Shown one piece after another: positions 13,212-26,400 of a stretch of DNA of 64,000 bases (its first letter is position 1; every line of letters begins with the position of its first letter). The notes under the pieces are model-generated. The model saw nothing but the letters and a program-made list of their open reading frames with translations, searched no databases and had not been told where the DNA came from. The DNA comes from Dermatophagoides farinae (taxonomy: Eukaryota; Arthropoda; Arachnida; Sarcoptiformes; Pyroglyphidae). The stretch covers positions 2,470,501 to 2,534,500 of the forward strand of contig NC_134683.1 in the NCBI RefSeq assembly GCF_024713945.1, given 5' to 3'. A program made the translations under genes and the position numbers.

Positions 13212-16144
13212 TCAAAAAAAAAATTTCGAAAAAAAACCTTCCATTGATGTGAATCTGTGTATATAATAAATGTACTTGATGATGGTATATAGTGAATGTT
13301 CAACAATTTCAATGTTGAATATATTAATCTTCTGTATGTACAACAGCAACAACAACAACAACAACACATGCAAACATATACACAACACATATAGTGAAAA
13401 AAAATAAAAAAGCAGACATACCAATATCAACAGAGGACTACCAAGTCAGCAAATATCATCATCATCATCATCATTGCCGACAACAACGATGAAGACCACG
13501 ACCACGATGACGACGACGACAACAACAACAACGTCGAAATCTCTCGTGAAAAAAAAATAAAATTTCGAACCGAAACGCGAAATTTTTTCTTCTTTTTTTC
13601 TATTGAAACAACAACAACACACAGAGAGAGAACAAAATTTAACAAATGAATAAATTAAATGAATAATATATTTGGCAAATGAGGAGGAAGGAAAAAAAAG
13701 ATTCCGTTTTTTTTAAAGAAAAAAAAACATATTTCCAACATATTAACAATATATATATATAAATATGTTTGGTAATGGCTACAATTAATGTAATTTTGTT
13801 TACATTTTATGATAGTAGCAATTTTTTTTCTTTTTTTTTGAACAATAAACCTAAACTAGAAAAAATGATAGCAGCATTAGTAACAGTGAATAATAATGTG
13901 AATGCAACAAGTATACAAACAAAAAAAAAAATGTGTATGAATTTTACATTCAGACTACAACCAAATCGAATCGATCGGTATAGTCATGCTTTTAACATAT
14001 ATTATAACAAATATATATATATACAGGAAACGAATGATTCGAATTTGACCAAAAAAAAAAAAAAAAAAAGAAAAAAAAACACCAAAATGAACGTGTTGGT
14101 GTTTTCTTCTATCAACAAAAAAAAAATTAACCATAAAAGCATTTATTATATTGTATAGAATCAACATTCATGATGATGATGATGACAAAATGTCATTGTC
14201 AATGGTAAATTCTATCGTCAAATGAACCTACATGTTGATTTGATAAACGGAAATCGAATCAAACAAACAAACAAAAACATAACATACAGACACATGGACA
14301 CAAAAAAACAAATGGAAAAAAGATGGCTAAATTTAATAATTGCAAGCAGAATGAGTTCTGTTGATTCGCGAATCAATTTATTTGCCAAAATGTTCGATTT
14401 GATGGAAATGATTTTTTTTTCATTTAAAATGTTGATGTATAAATGATTATTCGAATTCAAATTTGATGATGATGATGAGGAAGAAGAAAAATGAAAATAA
14501 TTTTTTTTCACCTTGATTATCAAGTGCAAGGTATTTTCAAACGATTTGATCTGGTATCATCGTCATTTGGATTTGTATTTTTTTTCTTATTAATAATTCG
14601 AATTAGCCTATGGCTACAAGAAGAAGAAGAAATTCACCATGACCAATATCATTGATGATGATCGTTGATGATGATAACACAGACACAAACACACACATAA
14701 ACATGTATAATAATTCAAATAGTACGTATATCGTATTCGAAGATAAATAAATTTTAAATGAATTTTCAAGTATTTGAAGCATCATCATCATCAGAAAAAA
14801 TAAATTCAAGACAAGTTTGTTGTAGATGATTGGCAATGATCATCAGTGTCATCATTGCCAATAAATATACTCAATATATTGTATCATCAATATGATGATG
14901 ATGATGATATTTGGCTGACTGATTCTTTTTTTTCAAAATTCTTGAGAAATGATTCGAATTTTATCATCAGAGTAAGACGTATGTAGAAATTTCAAGTGTG
15001 TGTGTGTGTGTGTGTGTATGCGGTGTGTTCATAATCATCATAGGGTACTTATGGAAAAAAAACTCACCTGGAGATTTTTTTTTTGTTTTCATAATCTCGT
15101 CAGCAACAACACAAGTCGAATGATAGTATACTGAGTGGTAAAGTGGAGAGAGAGAGAAAGAAAAAAATAGAGGACATTATTTTAAATCAGCAAAATCACT
15201 TTTTTTTTCGAAAAAAAAAATTGACGAAAAAAAAAACCAACCATCAACAAACTCACTTGATCGGCGTAAAAATTCATTTTCAAGTCGTAAAACATGTTTA
15301 TTTTGCTCCCCACCACCACCACCACCATTATCATCCCTCTTTGCATTTAAAAAAAAATTACAAATTGACATTTTCAAAAAAAACACGCACGCTGGACATT
15401 TTTTTTTTGTTTCGTCGTTTCAGGTCATCAACATTGGATATTCGAAGCACAAAAAAAAAGATTTCGTCGGTTCGAAATCGAAATTAATCAATCAATTTTA
15501 ATTTGATTTTGGAACACGATCCACAAAATTAAAACAAAAATTTACAATTTACATTCAAATCGATTATTTCTTGATTGTCTGTTAAATGGAAATAACCCAA
15601 TATGATATGATGAATGTTGGAGAATAGAAAAGATATAATGATTATAAAAAAAAATAAAATCAATCAATCAATCGATATCGATGAACTTTGATTTTAATAC
15701 ACTCGATTTTTTTTATCACCGATAATGTCATATGAGTGATGGCATCATTTTTTTCGATTATAATATGATGATGATGATGATGATATGATATGATAATAAT
15801 GCAAACATTGAAAAGATATAAACGACGTCGGCTATAATAATTTCAAGTACATCTTCAATTTGTTTTTTTTTGTTGTTGATTTTATTAATTTGATTGAATT
15901 GGACCAGAAAAAAAGGAGAAGAAGAAATTGTTTGTAATTGAATATTAGTTGGGATTAGCGAATTATCAAACGTTTTTTTTTATTGATTTGACAGGTTTGA
16001 ACCGAAAAAAAACGATTTCATATATATTTAATGATGACAATTATTAGTGATGATCATGGCCATCATTATCATCATCATCATCATTATTATGAAATTATCA
16101 TCCATAAATCAGATTTTCATAGCCATTTTTTTGAAATGTTTTAG

Positions 16145-16241
16145 AAAATTCTTGCTGCCAAATACCACTACTAATAAATATGAGTTGATTGAACAATCAA
16201 TAAAACAACAAGTGAAAAAATTGATTCAAGCAACACAACAG
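16145..16241 (+). other. Orphan exon-like segment (weak)
   Basis: A segment of normal codon complexity sits between a TTTTAG acceptor and a CAACAG/GTTGGT donor. It is open in only one frame, reading a charged, helix-like peptide that contains NKYELIEQS and VKKLIQATQQ. This is the best exon candidate in the 13-kb gap, but there is no flanking exon I can connect and no family I recognise, so it may be chance. Confidence 0.2.
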
Positions 16242-17438
16242 GTTGGTTAATTTCCATTACATAAACACATTTGTTGTTGTTGCTGTTGCAAAACACATTT
16301 ATTCTCATCATCTTTATGTGTCTTTTAGCGAAAGAAAGAAAAAAAATCTTAAATAACCACTTGTTGTTTAAGAATAGCTGAATGGATAAGCAACAACATC
16401 AGCAGGAGGGGATGGATTGGTCGAATAATAATAATATTTAATTAATCACTATAAGCCAAGTCAATCGTTTTTTTTTCTTCTTTCAGTTGAATTTTCAGAT
16501 TTCCAGGAAAAAAATTAGTTTTTTTTTCTATTTTGCTGATGTAGCTCATGATGTATAATCAGGCTATTATTGCTATGATTTACCATTACCATTGCATATG
16601 GATGGCAAAAAAAAAATCGATGATGAGCCCACAAGAAAGAGAGAGATTAATCTTTGAGATATTATGATGATGATGATGATGCGGCAAGAAAATAAATAGC
16701 CGAAATCAGAAAATATTCAAAGAAAAAAGAAATCTAAAAGAAGAATTCGAATGAAACAAATCCTGCCAATTATGATCGGATTTAATGGTGAATCATCAAG
16801 AACCATATAAATGAAAAAAAACGGGAAAAATAATTCTCATCGATCAAGTTTTTTTCACATTCTAATTTCTTTGAAAAAAAATTCGTCATCATTATCGATG
16901 AACATATTCTGGTACATTGTCCATACACACATGGTAAATTATTATCCACATCAGCATCATCATCATCATAGAGGTGAGAAAATCCTCACATCAAATTGAT
17001 GTTCTACGTTGCTATTAGAACAAAAAAAAACGAATTTTTTTTTTATTATTTGCTTGTGACACCTATCTGTGACAATCGATGATGATGATGAAATATAAAA
17101 GAAAGGACATATATAGAAGCACATAAATTCGTCGATATGACCCGTATGACATTTTCAGTGATCATATGATGATTACTGAATTTCATAAATTGAAAACACA
17201 ACATTTTTTTATTATTATTATTATTTTAGATTAGAAATTCATACACACAAACACAAACATAGACACAATTTTCACCCGTAGGCGAGAACACATATTATAA
17301 TATTAATATTATGTAAAAAAAATATAATTTATAATAAAAAAATAAAAATAAAATCAATCAGGATCAAGGTCGAGAATGTTGATGTTTAGTTTAGAGTTCA
17401 ATTCAGTTCATTTCAGCACAATTTGACAAAACGGTGAA

Positions 17439-20400
17439 TTAATCAAAACTGAAAAAATTATCTTCTTGTCCACCATTACCACCATTAATACCACCATTAT
17501 TATCGTTTCCGTTCATTATAGCACACATTTCACTATTATCACGATTTAACATATATGATTTGGCCGGAATCTTGTATGAACGTCGATGTATACGACGATG
17601 TAAATGATCAGAATGAACTTGTTCATATTTTCTTGTATTATGTCTGTAATTTGAGAAATAAAAATTATAATAATAATATATTTGTTAACAACAACAACAA
17701 CAACAACAACAAAAATGGAAAATCTATTTTTTTTACAAACCTGAAAATAAATTCCGGCTGCGTAATCTGTATGCATATTCGATATGGTGATGAATAGAAA
17801 TCAAAATCTGTAATAAAATTCAGCTGTGCTTCAGCACCGAATGAAAACATTTTTTTCGCTGATGTTTTTGTTCGATCGGTTGCTGCATAAATTTCCTGAG
17901 ATCCTTGAAACAATATGGCACCTTTTGTCTGAACATTTGAATGAGAATTTCGATTCCATATAGAGATCTGTATTTCGCCATTAAGATCAATGGAAAATAC
18001 ACCTTTCAATGTTTGTTCAACAAGAAATCCATTGATCAATGGTTTAACATCCAAATAATCGGCTAGCAATAGATTGGCACGAAAAACGCTTGTCGGTTCT
18101 GATCCAGTACCTGACCAAACATGTCCCATTAATTCAGAAGTCGAACGAAAAAATATTAATGGCCGTAATTGTTGACCCAATACATGTAACGTCATTCCGG
18201 CCATTGTTGATTCTTCGTCATCAGATGATGATTTAGCAGAAAGTTCATCATCTTCATCGCCATCATCCGATTCACCAGCAAATGATTGTAAACCTCGTGC
18301 AAACAAACCGACATTAATGATGTCTTGATACATTTGATTATCACGGCTAATGTCCACGTTGAATGATGTTTCTTTCGGTAGTTTTCCTTTCAATAGTTCA
18401 AGAAAAACTCCATAAGAAGCATTAGCATAACCAGTACCACCCATTACATATCTAAATGATGCAGAAGATCCAGATAAAATTTTTGAATGTAGATGCCAAT
18501 TTTCGGATTTAACACCGGGTAAACGATTTTGGCGGCGTTTCAACAATACATTTTGTACGGCTCGTTTCCAGATCATTGTTGCCAATTCTGATGGAAATTT
18601 ATCCAAATGTTTTATCAATTCAATGGTTATATCACCGTCTCGATCGACAACGTTGGCTAACAATTCCGATGCAATTAATCGTGTGGTTGTTTCCAAATTT
18701 GAATCATACAGAATACGGACCAATAATTGCCGTAGACGTATTGATAATTTTTCATTCATATCGAAGGCATTTGATTCAAATTCTGTTTCTACACAATCAC
18801 GCATTGCACGCATTGCGGCTACCGATTCTCGTTTTCCACCATTGATCACATATCGTTTCAATGTATTCAGCATTCCAAATTTCGAAATAATACGAGTATT
18901 GCCTAATGCATGTAAATAAACAATTCGACATTCGACATCTTTACAGCTATCTAAATCACGTTGTAATTGTTTGATGATTTTTTCCTTGATGACCATTTTT
19001 AAAAAAAACATCATTATTATTGATTGATTTAGTGAGTAAATATTAAATTTTTCTTACCGATATTTGCAACAATTTTTGTTGATGATGTCGACGATCATGG
19101 TTTTGAGATTTTAAATCAGGTTTATCATCTTTTGCGTTTGATTCAGGTGAAACATCGACAAATTGTGTTGGACTAGAATGATGACGTAATGTCATACGAC
19201 TAGATTCATATGGTATATGATCGGCAATGATTGATTGATTGTTAAAATTATCGTGTGATAAAGTTTTCACATATGTTCGATATGAATGCAATAATGTGGC
19301 AACGGTCATCGCAAATGAATTTCGAACACGGTGATCTGCCCATGATCCATTACTCAATAATGGAACAAATAAATCCAATAATTGTTCGACACTTAAGCTA
19401 TGTTCAGCCACATAAGATGAGCCCATATTTGCAACGGTTGATCCGGAAATAGCTGTTACGACTAGAAATCGTTCACAATCACCAACACGATCATCACCTT
19501 GGCATTTAGGCAGATTAAGATGATCCAAAGCTGCAAGCATAGCATCACCATGACGGCTAGCGGCAATCGTATCCATCAATGTACTCCAAATATTGTCATC
19601 ATTACGACGTGATTTTTCCAATTGTTGTAATAATTTAGCTACATCTTTACGGCTGATTTTGTGGGAATTTATACGAATATAATTCAAAAGACGAAGAAAA
19701 GCTACTGACATAGAGTTTGTAGCCAATGAATGATCTTCAGCTAATGAACGTTTATATTCCTGGATAAATTCAGACAATGATTGACAAAAATGTGGTTGAC
19801 ATGGTTTACGTTCGGCTTGAAAATGACTCGGGCCAAGTGAAGCCATCGATTTCGAACGTACATGATGTCCAAACAGATATACGGCTTGTGAAATGCTTTG
19901 AGCTTTTGATAATGTCGAAACGATTGCCGAAGAATGCTGGCTGATTAATTTCAATTCAAAATTGACAAACAATTTCGAATGTGCATTTGGATATATTTTC
20001 GATTCTAGGGTAACATTTTGCCATCCCTTTACATGTTCAGAGATGTCATGATCGATGGCCAACTCAGATTCAATTTCCCAATTATCCGTAATCAATGGTG
20101 CCAATAATGAATATTTACCAAAATCTTCCATTAATTCAGATTGGACCGATTTACGTCGAATTAAATGTCGTCCTTGTAGTTCCCATTCATATGGCAGTAT
20201 CTGTATTCATGATAAATAAAATTTAAATTTATATTCTGCTGGTACAAAAAAAAACAAACCTGATTATCCGATTTTTGATCACGACGATTACGAAGTGCAT
20301 TCATAATTGAAACAATCAAATTTAATTGTGTTGGTTCAATCAGATGATGGTGATTATCATGAGATTTTTCAACGAATAAATTCTGTAGATGACCATCATG

Positions 20401-20781
20401 GCCATTGATATGTACTAAAACTGGTGGCCAATTATGATCGACATTTTCAGCATTGGTATCAAAAAATCTTGTCGACGATGATGATTCACGAGGTTCAAAT
20501 TTAAATTGACGCAATTCAATCAGAGCCAAATAGCTTCGTTTATCTTGCCAAACATTTTCCAATATGACTTGTCCTTTGACACGAAATCCGGCCGGTTCCA
20601 AATTATCATTATTATTCAGAATAATATTCGAATGATATTCATATTGATATTGGATACCAGGCAATGATCCATGACATAGACTCGATGGAGCTGGATGTAA
20701 ATTAACATTAGTAATTAATAATGTAAATGGATAAATCAAAATCAATAATAATGTCCACATAATGGAACTTTGTCGAAACAT
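17439..20781 (-). CDS. MTTP: Microsomal triglyceride transfer protein, large subunit
   Basis: Four coding exons, 20781-20260, 20200-19058, 18984-17741 and 17643-17439, are joined in frame by introns of 59, 73 and 97 bp, giving about 1037 aa (human 894). The start is the ATG at 20781, just before a strongly hydrophobic signal sequence (TLLLILIYPF); codons upstream of it lack an ATG. Order: N-terminal vitellogenin-type beta-barrel (to about residue 300), alpha-helical domain (about 300-610), and lipid-binding C-terminal beta domain with the MTP signature around VMGGTGYANASYG. MTTP works in the ER lumen with protein disulfide isomerase, loading lipid on apoB-type lipoproteins; in arthropods these are lipophorins and vitellogenins. 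Odd points are a His/Ser-rich linker near residues 520-550, an Asp/Glu/Ser-rich acidic loop, and a Gly/Asn-rich tail ending FFSFD. Confidence 0.9.
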
Positions 20782-22220
20782 CGTATGATTCAACTTGATT
20801 TTGTCTTTGTTTTTCTTAAAATCAAATCAACAAATTAATATATAGTCTGATAATAATGAAAAAAAAAAATTGAATTCACAGCAACAGTCTTGACGGTTTA
20901 AATAACAATCGTATTTTTGAACTGGAAAAAAATGACATTTCTCAAGTTGTGTTTTGTCATTGAAAAGACAAAAATTTTTTTTTGTCTTTTTGAAAATGAC
21001 TAATCAACCTAGTATCAAAGACCACCATCAGATGATCGATATGGCTATGATGATGAACACCCTTTTTTCCTTTTTTTTTGAAGGTATTTTTTGAAGATCA
21101 TTATCATGAATATAAATGAACGAGCCGATGGTCAAGTCAGGTCATGTCACATTAAACTATATAAATTCACATGAGACAACTTTTTCACAGACACACCTTC
21201 TATTCTGAATACCAATAAAATACCAAACCTGTCCCATTATTGCAAACTGATTGATTGGTTTTTGTTTTATTTTGACTTTGTCCTTGATCTTTGATTCACT
21301 TTCTTTCTCAATTTTGTTTTTTTGAATGAGGAATTTTTTTTTTATAAACAACAACAACTTACCTTTCAGTATCAAAGCAATAACAATGGTGATGAGAATG
21401 AAAAATTTTGACAAAAACAGTGTTGATCGACGACAATGATAAATATTAGATTTGAATGACGATGAAGAATCAAAGACAAATAAATGTTTTTGTTTATGAT
21501 GATGATGATGATCATCATCACAATGATTATTAATTGGTGAATGGTTTTTTATTGGTATTTTCATGACTACGATAATTGTTGCATATATATAGAGTTATTA
21601 TTAATTATTCTACAAGTAACAATAACAATAAACTGGCTGAGTAGATATGTACTTTTCAAATGATTCTTTTTTTTCGACTGGTTTTTATTTTTTATTTTTT
21701 GGCGAATCAATATATTCAGGTATGTTACTGTTGTGGGGATATTAATGAACGGCATGAATGATGATGATCATGAACACGGTGGTGGTTAGAATTGTTGCAT
21801 GACAACCTTGTGACTTTTTGGTTACAAAATAATAGAAAAAAAATCATTCATTCGGTCATCAACATTCAGAAAGTGAGTGTGAGTTTAAAATGTTTCTTTG
21901 AATAAAAAATCAATTTATTTACTTTTTTGTATTATTACAAATAATTTACATACCCAAAATTATTCAATGACGTGGAATTTGTCAAGCATTTTTTTTCATC
22001 ATCAATAATAATCATCATCATGATGATGATGATTAAGTTTTCAATGATAACAATGCTTGGTGCATGCATGAAAAAAAATTGATATCGAATCAATATCATC
22101 AAAAGATTCATTTTATAAATATGAGGAAACTAATTCCTTGGCCAATAGATGACAGTGTTGATGTATTGTTCATAAAATTGTCTTTGACCAGCTGATGCGT
22201 CATTTGAATTTGTTTCCATA
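20782..22220. promoter_or_regulatory. Divergent intergenic region between MTTP and the crotonase gene
   Basis: About 1.4 kb separates two divergent start codons, so both promoters should be here. An open frame on the minus strand at 21564-21362 encodes a short protein with one hydrophobic segment followed by a good GTAAGT donor. It could be an alternative upstream exon, but its low complexity and lack of a partner leave it unsupported. No transposon or RNA gene is seen. Confidence 0.45.
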
Positions 22221-23200
22221 ATGCTGATTCCATTGGGAAGAATAGTTACAACAAATCTTGTAAAGAATAAAAATAGAATAAAAAATTTTTCAATCCGATT
22301 TCTATCATCAACGACATCAAAAACTGAAGATACAATAATAGTGGAAAATCGAACATCATATGTTCGATTAATAGGCATTAATAGACCGCAAAAACGAAAT
22401 GCAATCAATCGTGAAACTGCTGCAAAACTACGACAAGCATTCGAAGATTTTGATAATGATCCAGAATATCGTGTAGCTGTATTGCATGGTTTTGGTGGAA
22501 CATTCTGTGCTGGATATGATCTTGAAGAATTGTCAAGTGTTGATGAAATTTCAATTGAAAATATAGTCACTCCTGCTCCGATGGTCTGTATGTTGTAAAA
22601 AGATGTTTTAAGTTTTTTTTAAAACTATTTTTTTCGGTTGATTAGGGTCCAACATGGATGTTGACATCGAAACCAGTTATTGCCGCAATCGATGGCTATG
22701 CAGTGGCAGGAGGATTTGAGCTAGCCATGTGGTGTGATCTTCGTGTAGTAGAAACGACTGCCATAATGGGCGTATATTGTCGCCGATTTGGTGTTCCGTT
22801 GCTGGATGGTGGAACGGTTCGATTAAGTAGAATGATCGGGCATTCCAGGGCGATGGATTTGATTTTGACTGGTCGAGGAATCAACGGTAAAGAAGCATTT
22901 GATTTTGGCATTGCTAATCGTCTAGTACCGGTCGGAACGGCTTTAGGACAGGCATTTAATCTGGCACAATCTTTGGTAAAATTTCCAAATGAATGTCTAC
23001 GTGCAGATCGTCGTTCAGCATATTATGCTACATTTGATTCTACTTCATTAGACGATGCTCTTCAGAAAGAATTTGAGATATCCAAATCCATTGTGGCCAA
23101 AGAAGCCATTCATGGAGCTAAACGTTTTAAAGAAGGTATAGGCAAACATGGTAAATTTGTACTTGATAAAATTGGTTACGATGTAGATGTTACTGTTTGA
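22221..23200 (+). CDS. Enoyl-CoA hydratase/crotonase-family protein, probably mitochondrial
   Basis: Two exons, 22221-22583 and 22646-23200, are joined across a 62-bp phase-0 intron (GTCTGT donor), giving 304 aa. The first ~31 residues are basic and Ser/Thr-rich without acids, as in a mitochondrial presequence. Crotonase marks are the oxyanion-hole segments GTFCAGYDLEEL and AAIDGYAVAGGFELA, then CRRFGVPLLDGGTVRL and AMDLILTGR. The two catalytic Glu of standard hydratases are not kept: the QPE site reads CRR, and the second Glu is Asp192. That CRRxGVPLxDGG form is typical of a separate crotonase subgroup common in bacteria, whose true reaction may differ (hydratase, isomerase or thioesterase-like). 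The name should stop at the family level. GCN1 starts 268 bp downstream on the same strand. Confidence 0.85.
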
Positions 23201-23468
23201 AAAAAAAATCGCTGTTAATTTTTTTTACATAAAAATTTTGAATTCTGTTAAAAAAAACCTCATTTATGAATGAACATTCTTATTGCTCTTTCACACACAT
23301 GTGTCTGTTGGCCGGAATTTGAAGCCGAAATCTGCTCTGTTTTATAGACAACTCATAGCTTTTAAAATTTAAATTTTTCATCTTGGATCTTGGTTTTTTC
23401 CTTCTCATAACATCATTCTAAAAGAATAAAACTATTGCCTAACATCAGTAAAGTGTCAACTTCATAAA

Positions 23469-26400
23469 ATGGACGGTGATATTGTTGAAAAACTCGATGA
23501 TATTCTAGATGGAATCTATTTAGCACCGAATTTGCAATCAAATCATATAGTTTCATTAATCAACTATCTGAATAAACACGAATTAGGTTAGATTTGTCAT
23601 TTTTGATTGATTATTCTATCTAAAATATTTTTTTTGCAGATGAAAATTTTTATCGACAAACGATAAATTTTTTATTGTCCATGTTTGATTCAAGAACTGA
23701 TTCTAAATTTCGTAAAAATCTTTCCGAAGCTCTATTTCTTATCGCCAACGAAAATGGAAACCAATTCATTCAGGCATTATTTGCTGTGTTAATTCAACAT
23801 ATTAATAGAGTAAAAAATTTGGTTCCAACCAAAACCGTATCGGCAAAAGTCAATTTTTTCGCCAAACTTTTGATCTTGTTTGAATGGGAAAAATTGAATG
23901 AAAATCAACGAAAATTGTTGATTGAAAGTCACTCAATCATTTGTGGTTATTATGGAAGATTTAAAAACAGAATTTTTAATGATTTAAATTACAAGTGCCT
24001 TAAAAAATATATTTCATTAATGAAAGAAACTTCGTTGAACATGTACTTGACCATCATGAAAGAAATCAGTTCTTCATCATCTAATGTAAATTATTCGATT
24101 CTTTGGGACAATCTGTTTCGATTCTTGATCAATACGAATCAAATGTATTTGATCAATTCATATAAACAAACGACGTTAGATTTGTTGGTCAAAAACATAA
24201 TTTTTTCCAAAACCAAATTAACCGATCAATATGATTCATCATGTATTCAGTATACATTGTCACAAATTAGTCGAGATGAATTTCAATCAATTCTTCTACC
24301 ATCATTACAGAAAGCCATTTTAAGGAATCCAGAAATTTCTCTTATTCTCATGGTTCATATTATTGAATATCTAAATATGGATTTGTCTGATTTCACACTA
24401 GATATCTGTAAAATATTGGGTGCTCATCTTCATTCGAAAAATGAACTTCTTCAAGAAGAATCTCTAGAAGCAGTGAAAATTATGTCCCAAAAATGCACAG
24501 AATACAATGCAATCGAATTTGCCATAATTTATTTCGTCAAAATCTACAATGGCAGTGAAGGCAAATTGACCGTTCTTGGTCATCGACATACAATGATCAA
24601 ATCGATTGGTCATTTATCATTCGCAAACGTAAATGACCCAAGTGGCAAGAAAAAATTATTGCATATTTCGATTGAAGAATTGATAAAAATGTTGAAACAA
24701 GAAACCTTAGAATCATCTTTTGTTTTATTATTTCAACAAATCAAGCTTTGGATTCGACAATTATCATCGAATCCATTACCGGATTCATTTTGGAAATTTA
24801 TCAAAGAATTTGCCAAATCAAAATCTGCTTCACCACCAACATTAGCTGCATTGTATGAATGTTTGATTGTTGCATTTGAATCTAACCTAAATGATCATAT
24901 TGCCAAAATTGATGATTCCATTTTGACATTCATTTTGAATTCAGCAAAAAATGTTTCAACAGCATTGACCAAATTACCAATGGTGATTGAAAGTTTAAAT
25001 GCTTCGATTGTATTGCTCAAGATTTATCATCATAAAAATGATTTCGCTGAAAAGATGAAAAATTTCCTTACATCAATGCATAATCTGGTATCCATTACAT
25101 TTTTGACCGATAAATTTATTGCACAAGTTTCTATTGAAAATCTTGTCAATTTAATTGATTTCATTTTCAATCTTATGCGTGATGTAAAAACTTTGGATAC
25201 AGATAATCGAAAATATCTTTACAAAGCTATTGTTTTATTAATGTGTCATTATTCACGAGAAATACGTGACAATGCTATCGGAAAATTCAATGATTATTGT
25301 CAAGAAAATGAATCATTTCAAATGGAAATTATTGAAAAATTCAATGATCTTTATCAAGAAAATCGACAAACGGAATTAGAACGACAACCTAATAATTACA
25401 GTGTTTTACGATGTGCACAAGCATTGTTAAATAGTTGTAATCAATATGATGAAGATAAAATGTTGAATTCAATCATTCATCTTTGTCATCATTCAATTGT
25501 ATTTCAACAGAATTCTAATCTTTTCATCAAAGAATATCTTCGTAAACATTTTTCTGAAACAATCAAAATTAATGAATTTATTGATAGAAATTTTAAACAA
25601 TTAACACAAGCCATATTCGAAATACGTTTTGGTCGTTCAACAACATTGAATTTATCACGAACATTGATGAAATGGAATCCACATCGTTTTGCCGAACATT
25701 TTGTTCTGACCATTCACGATGATATCATTAAACATCTAACTGAATTCAAATCAATCACTAAAGATGATTTTGAAATTTTTAAAACACCAGAAGACCATCT
25801 TTATAATCGTGCAGCAGTTATTGAAGCCGGTGGTGTTCACGAAGACAAGAATCTTAAACGTGAAAGTAAACTATATTCACATAAGGAACAGTTGGCCGAA
25901 ATTCAACTTCGTAAAGAATTGGAAGCGAAACGAAAAAATCAAGAACCAGAATTTGATCCATCAAAATTTTCAAAGAAACAGAAAGAAATTTACATACAAG
26001 AAATGGCAAAAGAGAAAAAAATTCGTGATCACTTACAAAATCTTTATGAAAATTTTTTATTCAAAACTGATCTTTTATCAGCCATAATGGATACGAATCC
26101 GATCGTTGCATCTATCCATTTCAAAGATGTTCTGTTTACCTATGTAAATCTATTCGCTTCACGTTTAACCTTTGAAAAAGCTGTTGAATTTTTCAAATCA
26201 ATCAGCTCAAAAATGATGATTTCACCAATAATCAAAGTTGATGGTGATTATTCTTCATACATTCAAATTATCACCAACACCATAATCAATCTGTATAGTT
26301 TAAAAGAAAATTCTAAAGATGATATTGATTTAGTGGAGAAAATTATCGATTATATCTACAAAAGAACCTGTCCAAATATGGAAAATTATGATGAAAAATT

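Larger units (their letters stand above)
4142..17438. other. 13.3-kb gene-poor region rich in simple repeats
   Basis: No coding exon can be supported. Every long open frame here is low-complexity (poly-Ile, poly-Phe, poly-Met, poly-His from ATG/CAT and A/T runs) and no known domain is visible. Notable repeats are (TG)n at 4513-4535, (ATC)n at 5252-5290, (CAA)n at 7515-7541, (CCA)n near 9690-9713, (CAT)n at 10152-10188, (GAT)n followed by (TTG)n at 10255-10326, and (CT)n at 13184-13212. The region lies upstream of Orai and downstream of MTTP. It could hold Orai 5' exons and introns, enhancers or noncoding transcripts, but the sequence alone does not show which. Confidence 0.55.

Noticed and set aside
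20782-20793. Slightly longer N-terminus for MTTP
   Set aside because: The upstream codon is TTG, not ATG; the first in-frame ATG is at 20781.
21157-21564. 135-codon minus-strand frame with a hydrophobic segment upstream of MTTP
   Set aside because: His/Asp and Lys runs from simple repeats; MTTP has its own start and signal peptide, so no need for this exon.
25764-26087. Second plus-strand frame inside GCN1
   Set aside because: Shadow of the GCN1 coding frame.
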